Assembly: GCF_028389875.1 (NCBI RefSeq)
Contig: NC_084663.1
Coordinates: forward strand, 160,609,801-160,673,800
Source: Rhea pennata
Lineage: Eukaryota > Chordata > Aves > Rheiformes > Rheidae
DNA length: 64,000 bases
Direction: 5' to 3'
The position numbers and the translations under genes are program-made. Shown here in pieces: positions 1 to 13,636 of this stretch. Within the stretch, counting starts at the first letter, position 1; the number at the start of each line of letters is the position of its first letter. The notes beneath the pieces were generated by a model. It saw only the letters and a list, made by a program, of their open reading frames with translations. It was not told the DNA's origin and did not search any database.

Positions 1-34
1 AGCAGTTATGCTAATACTCTTTATCTGATTCTGG

Positions 35-40
35 TTTATT
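35..40 (-). terminator. RAP2A: Candidate poly(A) signal AATAAA for RAP2A
   Basis: The plus strand reads TTTATT, so the minus strand carries canonical AATAAA about 3.1 kb past the stop codon. Only 34 bases remain before the window edge, so the downstream element and cleavage site cannot be judged fully. It may be one of several sites. Confidence 0.25.
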
Positions 41-820
41 TGTTTCACCTAGTTTGTCTGTCTTTTTAAGGGAAGGAGGAAACAGTTGCTATCACTATCA
101 GCTTAAAAGAATAAAAGTTGCAACACTAAAAAAAAAACAATAAAATTGGAGAAATGCTGTTTTTGTAGAAAAGTACAAAGCTCTACAAGAACAGCCAAAA
201 GAAAAGTGGGTCTTTGGAATAAATCATAATATTTTAAGGCATGTTATAAAAAAACTTTCAAATACTATACTCCGTAGTCCTATCAGGGTACAAATTAAGC
301 AGTGACCCAAGACCTACGATTCCTACAGGGCAGCCACAAAACTTCGACGTGGCTCACTTAACCACCTTTCTGCTAACCTTGTATTTTGAAAAATCTGTCA
401 AGTGCAACTGTCATTGATTCAAGCTCCACTATATTCACATTAGTGGAAATACAAATAGTGCATAACTACTTCCTCAGAATCATACAACAAAAAAAACAAC
501 ATCTACAGCTTTCCCGCCCCCCTTCCTCCCCCCCACAACATTGCGTGGTAGCAGATACAGCCTAGGCTTGTAAAGATGCAATGAAAAAACCAAGACTAAG
601 ATCTTCTCATTAATGTTTTCTGTTTGGAATTTTACCGTGCAATTTTTCCCTATATTAAAGCCCATCTGTTTTACACTATTAAGTTCTTGTTAGGCCCTTC
701 ATATTGTATTTCATGCCATTTTGTTGGTTGTTGAACAATCTGTGAGGTAAGATTTTAACATCTCTGCAAGTAACAGTGCATAACATGTACCCCAAGCTAA
801 GTTTTAAATTTGGTATGTCT

Positions 821-876
821 GAGCGCTTATGCGGTGGATCTCACACTGGAGCGCTTCTGCAGTGGATCTCACACCG
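821..876. repeat. 28-bp tandem duplication, two copies
   Basis: Copies at 821-848 and 849-876 start with GAGCGCTT and share GTGGATCTCACAC. They match at 25 of 28 positions, differing at unit positions 9, 13 and 27. The unit has three CpGs in copy 1 and is distinctly less AT-rich than the surrounding 3' UTR. It is not a microsatellite or a repeat family I recognise. Confidence 0.85.
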
Positions 877-3135
877 ACAAGCTATTTCACAGATAGGTTG
901 CACTGCTCAACAGACAATTTCCCAACCTAGATATTTTAATAAATAAGATTTAATTAATTCGGTATCTCAAATTTTGCTTTAATATGGTGGCTAACTCAAT
1001 GGGCAGGCAGGCGGGCAGCGGGAAGAGAACATTCATACCATCTAGTTTAAGCATATAAGTTATGCATGACTCAGAGGACTGAAGTTAAAAGCCTAAGTTT
1101 CCTATCTAGTCAACGGAAAGAGGTAGGTGCCTCTAGGAGGGCAATTCAGAGCACCCAAACCGGGCATTCAGATGCCAGAAATAAATGGTGTGAATATCTC
1201 CCTAAGAGAACAGAGAACAATAACAAAAACTCTGTAAGGTAGATGGGGAAAAGGACTACATTAATCTTCCAGTAAGGCTTAATGTTTGTGACATCTAATG
1301 CCCTTTGATACATTGGTTACGGAAAGGTTTTGAAGGATTAAGGGCAGAGATGGCCAGTTCTCTTCCATTAATATGATTTTCTTTAGTTCTTATCCACTTA
1401 ACTATAGTTTAAAATGTTAAAAAATATTTATGCATGAAAATCTGCAAAGGCGTTTTGTACTCAAGTTTCCTTTGTAGAAGATGAGAGCATTTTTAGGAAG
1501 TTCTGCAGGTAGAGGCAAAGCTCTCAAACCCAACTCCAATTACAGCATTTCTAAGGGCCATATACACGCACATACACTCTCAACACACACACACACTGCA
1601 GCACCCATTTTCACTCATTTAAACACAAGGAACTACACTGTTACTGCACAAGATTGAAATCTAATAAAAATGCATGATGTCATTTAGACCACAGGCTCAG
1701 TGATTTATATTTTTATGGCCAATTTTACCTATAAAAGATCCAGCTCAAGACAATCTCTCCAGCATTTAAAATCTAAACATTTTGATTTAAATCTTTTCTA
1801 TACTTTGATTGTAAGACTTCGGAATAGGTATTTCTGTGCCATTAGTCATGCAAATGATAAATATTTCACTGCTATGAAACTAGCAAGTCAGAGCTCGAGC
1901 ATCCTCTCAAAATAAAATATTTGCTCCCACCATTTAACACTCCAATAATTGGGGCAATCTCTGAATAGTGTGTCAGGCAATTAAAGAGCCATTTCCATGC
2001 TCACCTAAGGAATTATAGGTGTAACTATTTCACCTCTGAACCAAATGATTTCACATGGTTATTCAATTAAAGTTTTCAACATTAAAGCTATGAAATAGCA
2101 AACTTGATTTTCAAAGGTTAGTTAGGGATCACACCAGAGAACGTAGCCCTTAAAGGCAAGAAAAACTGTTGTCTTCAACAAACTTAAAAATGCAGGATGT
2201 TCATACTGTCCCATGAGGTTTCTGCAGAAGGGAACATATGGTTGCAACATGGCTTAATTTTCCTTACGAGATGGTACTAGATAATCTATTAAAGTGTTCC
2301 TTGTTAGTAAGGCTCAGCAATTTTTTTTCATCACAGTTGCTTCCTCCTGGTTCAGTAAAGTGATAAAGATGCTTCCTGCTTTGTAAACAGAGGGTTTGTT
2401 TGGCTTTTTGTCTGACCAAAACCTGAAGCAATCCTCCATTTCTGAGCAGCAAAACAAAAGATTTAAAACATTCCAATGCCATCCTTTTTTCTTCACCCAT
2501 CGTTTGTTTTCAGATCTTGCCTCTCATTTCACACACTGATGCAATGTTTCCTATTTCAAGATGTGGGATAAAGTGTAGCAATTTTGAAAAAAAAAATCCA
2601 AACTAGATAGGTCTCTGGTAGCCTCTTCCTCTAACACTGTCAGAAGTTCAGGTGAAATCAACGTATTTGAGCAAACTTGGCCATAAGTGCTTGCGTGTAT
2701 CCTGAAGCACAGTAAATAGACACTGAAAGATTTGGCTCTCCTTTTGCGCTTATGTTAGTTGTGAGTGGTCTTCACAGCTATTTTCTCTACTGCTTTTGTT
2801 TCCCACTGACACAAGTTTTCCAACTTCTTATGAAATAGTTGCTGTCAGTGCTGTCAACACGACAGCGCAAGTAAGCTCAACTGGAACGACCCTGTAGATC
2901 AACTGGCTGTGCCATAAAATTGCAGGTGCTCAAGAGGGAAAATGGGTGAGATGTGGTCATTTAACCCAATTGTATTCAGAGTCAGTGATTGACTTTCAAT
3001 GCTCAGCTCTGAGTTAATGTTGCTACTTCACTACAGATGTATTTCAAGTGACTCACAAACCAGGAAGTGAAGTAGACAGTTTTACCACCTTACAAAATTT
3101 CTGCAAATTAGGTCCAGGTTAAGTAATTTTTAATG

Positions 3136-3373
3136 CTATTGTATATTACATGCAGAACAGCATGGATCATCTTTGTCTGGCTGTGCTGCATAGTTCATCT
3201 GTCTAACGATTTCCGCAAAGAGCTCATCCACCATTGTTTTACTCTTAGCAGAGGTCTCCATGAAAGGGCAGCCCCATTCTTCAGCTAAGGCTCTGCCTTC
3301 ATTCGATGATACTTCTCTCTCACTTTCCAGGTCCACTTTATTACCAACCAGAATTACTGGCACCTTCTCATAC
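3136..3373 (-). CDS. RAP2A: RAP2A coding exon 2 (codons 105-183 and stop)
   Basis: This exon encodes the C-terminal 79 residues of the Ras-family GTPase Rap2A. The acceptor AG is at 3374-3375, preceded by a pyrimidine-rich tract, and the exon opens with the G that completes Arg105. Visible motifs are NKVD (residues 116-119, guanine specificity), ETSAK (144-148, the second guanine-contacting loop) and the hypervariable tail with CC at 176-177 followed by the CAAX box CNIQ (180-183), then TAG. In this family the CAAX cysteine is prenylated (Rap2A is reported farnesylated) and the upstream cysteines are palmitoylated, anchoring the protein to plasma and recycling-endosome membranes. The CNIQ tail and [10 protein letters not shown] region identify RAP2A; RAP2B and RAP2C have different tails. 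Joined to exon 1 the CDS is 552 nt, exactly 183 codons plus stop, the usual family length. No disruption is seen. Confidence 0.98.
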
Positions 3374-6300
3374 CTACAAACAGGGAAAAAAAGCAGCAAT
3401 AATTATGTATTTTTAAAATACATTTTAAAATACATTCAAAATATAAACATCTATTTGCAAACAGTACAGACCCATCAGAAATAGTACATTCAGATAATCT
3501 TAAAATTTTATGTTAAAAAGCACTTCTGCATTTTTCACATCCTGGAATTTGTTACACATCGCTTTCCTTCCAGAGTTTTCTTAAAGTTCTGATGAATGCT
3601 TCTTCCTTTGAATTCCTCCCCCCACCAGGAAATCTGTCTGGAACACTTCCACACTACAAAAAGTGGTGATTTCTGTGCTGGCAATCTCAATTAGGATGTA
3701 AGAACAGGATGGAGGCTCAAACCTCCCTTCAGCATTACATTTTCCTTCTCCCTGAAAACATATCATACTTGCTGCCTGTGATGAGGAAGATGCATCATTC
3801 TCCCTTTCAAAGGTATATCCACATCTGGTTAATATACACAGAACTCTCAAACAGGCAAGAAAAGGGGGAAAAAAAAGGGTCAGTAAATTAATTGAAATTT
3901 CAAGAAGGGCAGCCCACTTCAGGTACTATACATACACAAAAGACTGTTATATGAAAAAATATATTAGCTAATACAGACGATACATAGCATTCCCCTGCAG
4001 CATTCACATCATTGGGCCAGTTAAACAATCTGAAAAGCAAAATTTGTTAAGTACTAGGCAATACTATCACAGTTTTGCTTCATAATCAACTTGGACAGTA
4101 GAATAGATTATATAAGCTATGAAGGAATTTATTACTTTACACCTCCCAGTGAGGGGAACCTTGCCAATTTTTTTTTTAATTAAAATGCCTGTCTTTTTTT
4201 TTCTTCCACCCTCACATGCATAAAACCCTTCTCTAGATACAGAACTAAACAAGTGTTCACTCAGGTTTTAAATTTACACATTTGCCATAACAGAGGAGAA
4301 AACACTGGGCCTATTTCCAAAATGCTCTTGCATGGATTTTCTCATGAAAGCAACAAGAACAAAAAACAAACAAAAAAACAAACAAAAAAACCACTGATTA
4401 TGGAATTTAGCACTTAAATCAAACCAAGATTTAAGAGAAACAAGATGGTTCCCTGTTAATTTAAACCTGAATTCCTACTTTGTATATAGTTTAGCAGTAC
4501 TGTTTCGAGTCAAATCACTGTAGTAAGACCAAGCTGTGGTCAGACAACATTCAGAAGTAATACCTGCAAGCAGTTTAATATGTCACTATCTTTAAGCCAT
4601 CTTTATCCCTTCCTTCCTCCCTTTCAGGCAGGGCAGCAGAGCGGTGCTGGTGCGTGTGCCTCAGCTGGTTGAATGCAATATCCAGCAGCTTGACACTAAG
4701 GTGTCGAAAGACTGTGCAGGAACAGGGAATCCACAATCTACATGGACACTGAGTTCCTACAGAGCCACAACAGATAGCAGGACAGTAACTTCTCAAACCA
4801 CCTCTGCAACTCTTAAACCACCAGAGCAGTATCAAAAAAAAATCAGTCCAACTATGTCATAAGATGCAACTTAAATTCTTGACTTTGTTAGGTCTCTTCG
4901 GTAACAATGAGAATGTCACTCATTCCAGAGTCTAAGGCTCTTGTCAATAATCACACCAAATGCCTCTTATTTCTTCCTCTATAAATATTTAGCACAGTGA
5001 GTACCAGCCCTTGGGAACTCTTGCAAGCGCTAAGTCGCCACTCATGAAGCATCAAAATACACAAAAGCATCTTGAAATCTGTCCTCTTGCATTTAAACAC
5101 ACCATAACATAATCTTTAATTACATAAGAGAGCCAATGTTGAACAGATGACACAGTAATTCAATACTTCTTATCTTTATTATTCCAACACATGGGCCCTA
5201 TTTTATTTGCTGTACGGCATTAAAACTCCTCTATCAAAGTGGAATCAGCTGCACCTTCAGTCTGTTTCTTGCTATCTAAGGGCCCCAAATGCAAACCTTT
5301 TCAAAGCAATCACCTGGGAAGCGTTCAACGAAGTAGCAGATGAGCCAGAACTGGAACACAAGATTATCAGTTCTTTTCTCATTCTGCAGGATCACTCCAA
5401 TTTATTGGGAAACATATGGAAACTCACACTTGTTGCAGATTTATAGCCAGCTCCACTGCAATATTAAATGCTTTAACGGGTTTAGGAAAGCTGGGCAACT
5501 AAATATCTTTGGAGATCTGTTTGCTATGATTACTCAGCATCTAGGGAAATGGAAGGGAGAGTAAACATCAGCTTCACATTGGTGGACCAAATGCAGAATT
5601 AATGGGATGGCAGGCTAGACGTGAAAATTCTAATTAAATTTATTTGCACAGTACGATCTAGGAACTATAAGGTAGAAAAAGCAGACAGATAGAACCACTT
5701 TTCTGTATTGCTTTTGCCTGCCTTAACCTCTTGCTTTTGCACCATTCACTACCAGTCTTCTTCATGTAAAATGAGATACGAATCCTATAGTCTTATTCAC
5801 CTCATAACCCATACTCATCCAAAAACCATTTTTAACATTAAATTATATGAGATATGTTTCTTCAAAACCTCTAATTATATCTTATCAAAGACATTCCTCA
5901 AAGAGAAAAAAAGCTTGCTCTTCCAAAATAAATTCCTGCATTACCTAATTTTTGAATACTCAACTTTACAAAACAAAAATTTCAGTTTTTTTTAATTATT
6001 AAAACACAAAGTTAACACAGAATTTGTCTGTCTACATAGAAAAGTCAGTCTCCATTATCTACAATAATGGAGGCTGGAATATCCTAAATAGTAGAAAAAC
6101 AATCTGTGGTTACTCAGCAGAGTGCAGGCTCCAATTTTGGCTTATTAGCTCCAGGTCAGTACCAGTCCTGCCAGGCCCAAGTTGAGTGCTAGACAGTCAG
6201 CCCAGATGTTTGTGCGCTGTATTCTCCAAATACCATAACAATGGATTAACAGTGCATTGGACAGTCCTATACCCGAATAAAAAGTCTTTAAAGAAACAAT

Positions 6301-6902
6301 TGCACAGTTCAGATATGCGAATTTGAATCCTGAAGGACACACTACTTTTGGCTCCATGTCAGCCTCGGTTGTCTTTATTTAGAGTGTCTAAGTGCCTCTG
6401 AACTGTGCTTCCCAGTTTTCTGGTTCTGGTAGCAGAGAAACCATAGAGCTAGCTCTTCACTAAAACAACTTCACAAGATCTGAAGTATTAGTCTGTGCAC
6501 AAGCTGACCATGGAACCAGTACAGCCATATTGGGCAGAGCTTACAAGACTCTCCAGACCCAAGCCAACTCTTGAAGACTCAAGGTTCAATTTCTTTATAT
6601 TCTTGACACCACTAATCTCCTGTCTCCAATTACTCACAGCTAACCGAGAACAGGGTAACTGCCCCACTGTAACAGGTAAAGACACATGCTAGAACCAAGA
6701 AACAAGTAAACGTAACTCAAGCAGCCTCTTGCCTGAAAGAATGCTTTGACGATGCCTTTCCATGTGATGGACTTAAAACCATATGCTGAGTACAAATATA
6801 GTTGAGAAGAATTCAAGCTGGCTCTTCACCCCTTACTCCTCAAAGCTGCCATAATTTCCTACCATAAATTCCTACAGAGTATCCTGGGTGATGGTATCCT
6901 GA

Positions 6903-6915
6903 GGGGGGGGGGGGG
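6903..6915. repeat. G homopolymer (13 bp)
   Basis: An uninterrupted run of 13 G on the plus strand within RAP2A intron 1. It is likely length-polymorphic and prone to assembly or sequencing length error. Confidence 0.9.
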
Positions 6916-8109
6916 CTGGTTCACCACTCTCCATACCACAACTGCTTATCTTGCAAGAGGCTAAATCTGCCTGTCCCCGGAGGTTTCGGCTTCAGAGTTT
7001 TAGACTGTCGAGATTTTGGCATACTGCTGAAGTTGCATAGAGCACTACAGGCCAGGGATGGGAAAGTGTGACTTGTCAGATGTGGTAGAATTACAAGATT
7101 CTAATAAAATTTGAAGGGAAGAAGAACATATCTTCCCCACAGGCTTTTTATCTGGTTACATTTCTGTGACCCAAAACAAATAGGAAAAGAAAAGTGTTGC
7201 AGCTTCTTAAAAACAATCACCAAACAAAACCAAAAAACTTCTTACACCCTGCAAGAGCTGCCTTGCAGCTCTCAAGCAGCAATGCAGAACCTTTCTGTAT
7301 AATCAGAAAATCAAATCCTGGCATTCAAATGTCTCCAAAGCTTCAAATGGGATCTAACCTACTCATAAATAATACCCCTAAAACACAGTGTGCTGTATAT
7401 TTTATCCAATTCAATATCAGACACTTAGAACAAAAGAGGCTAAAACTCCACTATCTGTATCATAGCCTGAAAAGCCAGACTGTTGCTGCTGTTGCCATCA
7501 CAGGATGTGTGAAGCAGCAGCTCAGTCTACTAGGGGAGCTGTGCAGAGCCCTCACCTTCTCAGTGCAACCAAGTCCTCCTACCTTTTCCCTTTACATCCT
7601 AGAAGTAGCAGTCTCTCTCATCCCTGGAGCAGAAAAATCCAATTTTCTCAGTACTGCTGAAAAGCTTGGAGCAGCATTGATCTTTTCTAATGAAAAGCAT
7701 TAGGGCAACCAGAAAATAAGAACAGCTGCCAGTTTCCCCTGTATCAGTGCAGTGAAGTATGTATTCCAGGGCAAACACCATAGCAGAGCTCGAAAGAAAC
7801 ATACTCAAATGTAGCACTGGAAGGCTCCACTTTTCAGGATCTGTTTAGGAACAAGTTTTTGTAAGACCAAATTATATACATTTGTAGGTATGCTTAAAGA
7901 ACAAGGTACTTCACCCTGTTTGAATGATCTCACTGTTTTAGGCTCCAGCATGATGGATATCAAGCAGTGACTACTCTGGAAAACACTACTGCAGTCCTTT
8001 GTAGCCCCATGAAAAAGACACTGCTGCAAAGTCAAACACCAATAGTCCTTCCTTCATAAAAGACAGCCATTTGGTATTTACCAGTTCCAGATAACATTAT
8101 TCAATGATT

Positions 8110-8126
8110 AAAAAAAAAAAAAAAAA
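8110..8126. repeat. A homopolymer (17 bp)
   Basis: A run of 17 A on the plus strand in RAP2A intron 1. I see no retrocopy body immediately upstream of it and no target-site duplication around it, so it is called a simple repeat only. Confidence 0.85.
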
Positions 8127-10017
8127 GCCCCATTATTCATCTTTACAAGCTTCTGGAACTAACAGGCCACAGTATATCCTTCAGTTTTCCTGAAAATGAA
8201 CACCATAGCCACATAGAACCAATAAATACATAGATTTTAATGTTTAATGTGGTTTAGCTACACATCACTGACCACACAGCCTTACATGCCACATGGTGAT
8301 AAACCGTTTCTACATTTTATCTTTCCTCACATGGCCCATACACCTACATTTCTGTTTTGATCAATATGTATACTTTGAATACTAACTTAACTAACTTGTT
8401 AAACATTTAGAAAGCCTCTAGATGAATAGTACATAAACGATCTTCAGAGATTTTTAGCTTACATTTTTTTCCACCTTCAGTCTTATTCAGAGAGAGAAAA
8501 AACACAGGCATGACAATGAAAACAAAGACGATATGAAGCAAAAATATAAAATAATAAAAATGAAGGATAAAAAAGAGTAAGAATTAAAAAATGAAGCACA
8601 CCAAGACAGACAAACAGATTAAAATCCCCTAAGGTGTGATAGAGATTGCCCAGGACCCACTTAGCTAGGAAAAGGGCAAAAACAAGAACAAAAGCATATT
8701 AATGCTGGATCCGTGCAGCAAAAGATACCAAAATTATCAGAAGGGTTCCTGCTTTCTAGCCTGATGTTCAGGAAAGGCTGCATCTTTTCAAGAACTTGTT
8801 TTTGACTGTGCTTTATATCAAAGACAGACATGTTCAACCAAAAATGCACAAACCTTCTGCATAATAAAAAAATAAAGAGAAAGAACACGTGTTCTTAAAG
8901 ACTATTTTTATGACTAGCTTAGGTCCTGCTGAAGTTTATGGAAAGACATATATATTTACATGCTACATACAAGGACCACTGAAAGGTAGAGATGTCTATC
9001 CATGACAACCATTCCTAATCAAAAGGAATCTCAAAAGTAGTTCTAAAACACTGGTAGGTCCTTCTTTTGGATGCAGGTTTCTTCTCAGAACATATTTCTG
9101 GTATACTTTTCATACATCAAAAAAGAAAGTCACTAAAGGGCTAAAGACCTTAGGAGGGCCAATGATAATACAAATAATAAAGGATGTTCAGGAAAAATAA
9201 TTATTCTTTGTCTATTACTTACAAAAAATTGTGGCAAGAATCCTAGCAAAGGATAAAAAATTCTAGGAAGAACGAAATAAAGCATCAGAAACAGCTAAAG
9301 ATGTGCAGTTAAATCTATTAGATTGCATACAAATTCATATGCATACACATGTATTATCTATAACAAACGATACGTCATATTACTAAGCATTATTTTATAA
9401 TGTAACTTGAAAATTTCAATTGCCTAGAGTAAAGTCTGTCATAAATTGAACTGTAAGTTTCCTCATGAGAAAAAAACAATTCATTCCAAGCTTAACTATC
9501 ATAACTTACTTACTCCTTTCAAATAATTCCTTGATGTTTGAAGTAAAATTCTCAATAGTTAAAAATGACATTGGCTTAGAAGGATAAGAGAAGACGCACA
9601 GTGTTCTCCAATCTGATTGAGCCTCTCAGGCATAAGGAAGAGAAGCAGTAAAATTACAAAATACTCAAGTGGAAACAAACTTAACATTTGTTGCAGCTTG
9701 CAATTCTTGAACCAAAGCAGCAATAAAAAATAAAAATAAAGAAGAAAAAGCTTGTAAAATGATTACTACCTCATTTTAAGAAATTTAAGCAGAGAGGACA
9801 TTTTTTTCCAAATCCTAATTTCTTGTATTTTGGCATGTAAAAAATTTTAATATTATGGGTTATATTAACAGCAGGTGCAAAGACTGAATAGCTCTACCTT
9901 TTTGCACATAGTTCTGCAAATACACACCAGTGAAGATGTGTCTATACACTTATGAATATATAAAATGCATGTCCATGCCCTTACGTATGCACACATATAT
10001 ATACACTCATATATATG

Positions 10018-10019
<2 letters not shown>

Positions 10020-10055
<36 letters not shown>
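10020..10055. repeat. (GA)n microsatellite
   Basis: An AG/GA dinucleotide run of about 35 bp with one early AAA interruption, followed by ATCTGATAAG. It lies in RAP2A intron 1. Chance minus-strand ORFs across it read as poly-Ser/Leu and should be ignored. Confidence 0.93.
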
Positions 10056-10059
<4 letters not shown>

Positions 10060-10424
10060 ATAAGAATAACTAGGTTCTTGCAAAGTTTGAGTGGTTTGCT
10101 CCCCACAACATGAAAATCATTCCACCTTCTCAGGTAAATCCATATAGAACAGCTGTAAAAACAAACAAACAAAAAAAAAAAGAACCAAACCACCCACTAT
10201 TATGACACAAACATGTAATTACAGTTTACCAATTAACTGCATTTAACATTCAATTCTGCAAGCTATGTTGCGTAAGAATTTAATTAGTTAAACAACAACT
10301 TCCAACTAAAAAAGTTCTAAATCATTTTTATAAATGAGAAGAAGCTAAAGAGCTTATTGGAAGTCCCACTGCAATTAGGTGGCTGAGTCATGAATTATTT
10401 TGCTATAAAGACTAGAGTATGGCC

Positions 10425-10556
10425 TAATTGCAGGACTGGGGATCTAACATTTTATTCCAGGCTTTGACATGAACTCCTTATATAGCCCTTGGGAAAAACT
10501 CTTCCAATGGGCAGACTGAGGTATATAAAGTCAGAGTAATTGTACTTACTCATAGG
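10425..10556 (+). repeat. MIR-like SINE remnant
   Basis: The order of words matches the MIR core and 3' half: an opening like GACTGGGGATCT, then a degraded version of the 'cctgggttc' segment, a region equivalent to 'cttgggcaa(gtcactt)', then TGGGCAGACTGAGGTATA, and finally ATTGTACTTACTCATAGG, equivalent to the MIR 'gataatacctacctcatagg' end. It is strongly diverged, as expected for an element predating bird-mammal divergence. The call is from pattern memory only. Confidence 0.5.
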
Positions 10557-12324
10557 ACATCAAATTAAATAATAACTGTAAAACAACTTAAATAATAGTA
10601 TTAGTATAATAAATAATAACCAGACCATATGCCTTCTGAGAAGACTTCAGAAGCTATCACGAAGCTTTCTGAAAACAACCATCTCGACACAAATTAAACA
10701 CCTTAAAACAAATTCAGCTTTCCAGTTTCATTTCTGGGTCTAGCAAAAGTCACAGCCATTGCTGGTTTTGTACAGAAACCATTTGGCAGGCTCAGCCTTG
10801 TTATGGGGCTTATGAAGGATTAGAGGAAATAGCTCTCTTCCAACCAAAAGACCAAGGAGCAACAACAACAACCTCCTTCCAGATGTTCAGCCTGCTTCCA
10901 AAAGTCACTGTAGATAAAGCCTCTACCTGCAACTCTGGTCCATCCCCTGCTTAAAATACCTGACAATTCAATGGTCTGCCAACTGGCCCTATGAGAGAAG
11001 TGTTCTCTATTGACTTTAAAACATCCAACCAGTTCTGAAGAAAAAGAGGCCACTGACCATCACGATGTTAGGGAGACTTTTTCCTCAGCAAGTTAGCAGA
11101 ACTCCATGAATGTTTAAACTAAGTCCAGTGACATTGTCAGTTCCCTCTAAGTGAGGCTTTGCCATAGGAGGCAACAGGCAAGCAGCACTTTCAGCACTGG
11201 GGAGGACAACAAAGAACCTAAGGCAGGAGGAGTACTGCCAATTCTCACCTATTTCATACACTTGATGGACTTAGCAAACAGGAGGTCTAGCTTTCACCTT
11301 AAAGATGCACCCTTTTCCTGCTATTTATCATTACAAATTGCATCTAAAACTGAAGTCTCTGAACACTGAAAAGACAAAGTGGTATATAGTATCTGCCTAC
11401 TTAGCAGCAGGTTTGCTGTGAGCATATCTGAACATTTTAATCCTTGAATTCCCTCTCCATGCCAGTCTAACTTCTTTTCTTATACATCTGAACATCCACA
11501 ACATCTGATTGAGTCCTGAAGTGTTGGCCACATTAAGCACTCGAACACTGGAATTTTCAAATGAGAATTTTCGATTCCATGGTGTAGTTTAAGAAACAAT
11601 AACCTCACGAGTTTCAATCCTATGCAAAATGCAAGAGAAGCGTTGTAACTTGGCTTTTTCATCATGACCAGTTCCTTCCAAAACAATATAAAAATTAAAA
11701 CTTCCTGTAAATCTGACATTCTTACAAGATCGCTGTTTTTCCTTAGCTTCTCAAATATTCAATTTGCGTTGAAAGAAATAGAGTTGTCAAGAAAACTATG
11801 AACACATTATGAGGCACAGTGCAGTTGCTACAAAGTTATCTACAAAGTTAGTACAACGCTGTAGCTTCAAATTTCCAGACTAAATATCCAAAGCTGGATA
11901 TCTACGTTTGTCAAAAACTGCTGCTACTAGCTTTAAGCACAGCTCAACATTTTGAAAATTAGATTGTATATTTAAGTGTTTAAACTCTGAGTCCATAATT
12001 GGAAATTATTCTTAATGACTGTATTAGCTTTCTGACCTTAAAAATTATTTGAATCATGTGCCATACTAATACTTATTAATAATATATACTGCAGTGTAAT
12101 GAATGCGATATGCCAAAGCTTTCAGTATCTATCAACAATATATAGAAGATACTAAAATTAAAGAGATTATCATCTATTTTTTATTTTTATTTTAAAGATG
12201 TCAAAAAGACTTGACATTCTTTAAAATTACCATTTTTTCACTTTAGAGACATAATCACTTAAACTTTATCCTCCAGTACTGTGCATAAAACACATTAAGG
12301 ATTAAGCAATAAATGTTAACATAG

Positions 12325-12482
12325 GATTTAAGAGATGTGGATTCAGTTCCACACTCTGTCACAGACATCCTGTGTAATTTCTAGTGAGTCCTTTAAGCTC
12401 TGTACCTCTGTTCCCCACTTGAAAAAAACAATAGTAGTCAGCCTTAACCTCAGAATGCCTATAATACATGAACACTTTCAAG
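12325..12482 (+). repeat. MIR-like SINE remnant
   Basis: The segment reads like a degraded MIR: GTGGATTCAGTTCCACACTC resembles 'tgggttcaaatcccagctct', followed by CTGTCACAGACATCCTGTGT (equivalent to 'gccactgacttgctgtgtg'), then TCCTTTAAGCTCTGTACCTC and TGTTCCCCACTTGAAA (equivalent to 'cttaacctctctgtgcctcagtttccccatctgtaaa'). The word order is preserved over about 150 bp. It lies in RAP2A intron 1. Confidence 0.65.
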
Positions 12483-13241
12483 GCCTTCCATCCTTAGAGA
12501 CTGAGATACCATGAATACCCTGAAGGATTTAACAGCTTTGCTCTAGTTACAAAGAGGAAAAGTCCTACATCCTAACTATTTTCAGCAATAGGCTACATAA
12601 CAGCACAACTCTTTAGGTTTTCTTTACCATAGTATTGTATTCAGAACAGATACGTTACAGTAGATTACACATCAATGCCAAGTTTGCCAGCAGAAAGAGT
12701 AAACCTGTTGGACTAGCCTTAACTCAGACCAGGAGCTAAGAACACCAGCATGGGGACAAAATCAAGATTGTTATCTCAGTACAACTGTGGGGGGCTTGAG
12801 TGGATATTGCAAGGGCTCACAATATCTTAAAACATATGCTATCTGTGAGGGATTTCTTCTCCTCCCGTCTCTGCACAGAATTTTGCAAGGTCAAAAAGCC
12901 TGCCTGCTCTGATGATGTGGGTTTGACTATATCTCTTTGTAAGGGCAATGCAATAAAAAAAGTAATATAAGCTTCTCATACATTATACAACAAATCTATG
13001 GACTTGATTTTCATATCTTTGATTTATTAAATTGCTATGTTCAATAAAATTTACAGTGACCCTAACATACATTGCCATTTATCAATCAGTCCACGCATTG
13101 TCACAAGAAGTTTCTCTCAGAAACATATCCTTTCACACATAAACTTTCAGATGGCACTTACAGGATCTCTTTCTTGCCTACAATTTGGCTAGAACTTAAA
13201 TCATTATTTCAATTTCTAACTCCTATCAGACCTGGAAGCAA

Positions 13242-13345
13242 AGAATCGCTTAGATAGGAAAGGACCTTGGGAGGTCTCTAGTCCAACCTACTGCTTAGGG
13301 TAGGGTCAGCTGCGAGATCTCAACCAGGTTTAACAACCAGACCAC
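13242..13345 (-). repeat. CR1 LINE 3'-end fragment, minus orientation
   Basis: The plus strand reads AGAATCGCTTAGATAGGAAA, then GGACCTTGGGAGGTCTCTAG and TCCAACCTACTGCTTAGGGT. This is the reverse complement of the CR1 3' UTR end ('...tagatgatctccagaggtcccttccaacc...ttctatgattct'). About 100 bp remains, so it is heavily 5'-truncated. It is inverted relative to the second CR1 copy 300 bp to the right. Confidence 0.8.
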
Positions 13346-13636
13346 AAAAATGCCAAAACAATACATATATTTATGTCTAGGAACTGATAGTTACACTCAT
13401 ACAACTCATAGTAGACATACAACCAAGAAAGTATTTTTCACTATGAAAGCAAAGTGAATTAGACAGATTTTACAGAATTAACTAAAGCTCAATGCACAAG
13501 TTAATAACAACTTCAATCTCCTTAGCCTTGTTTATTTAAACTTTACAGAATGGAATTTATTAGTGTTTATATAAAGCAAAAAACTTTGGCTAAACATAAA
13601 TATTCAAATGCATAAGCCCTTTAGAAAGGCCAGTAG

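Larger units (their letters stand above)
1..3135 (-). other. RAP2A: RAP2A 3' untranslated region (proximal part; distal end not fixed)
   Basis: This is the sequence directly downstream, on the minus strand, of the RAP2A stop codon (3136-3138). It is AT-rich and has no supported coding content. A minus-strand AATAAA lies at 35-40, but I see no strong GU-rich element after it inside the window, so the transcript may continue past the left edge. ATTAAA-type hexamers also occur around 940-985. From memory, mammalian RAP2A has a 3' UTR of several kilobases, which fits assigning the whole segment to the UTR. A 28-bp tandem duplication lies at 821-876 and a short CA run at about 1582-1596. The location next to the stop codon is certain; the extent is inferred. 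Confidence 0.6.

Noticed and set aside
7194-7703. 169-codon plus-strand ORF in RAP2A intron 1
   Set aside because: No recognisable domain, no splice-supported extension, arbitrary start; within chance expectation for 64 kb scanned in six frames.
9865-10193. Minus-strand ORFs with long Ser-Leu repeats
   Set aside because: They are translations of the GA microsatellite at 10020-10055.
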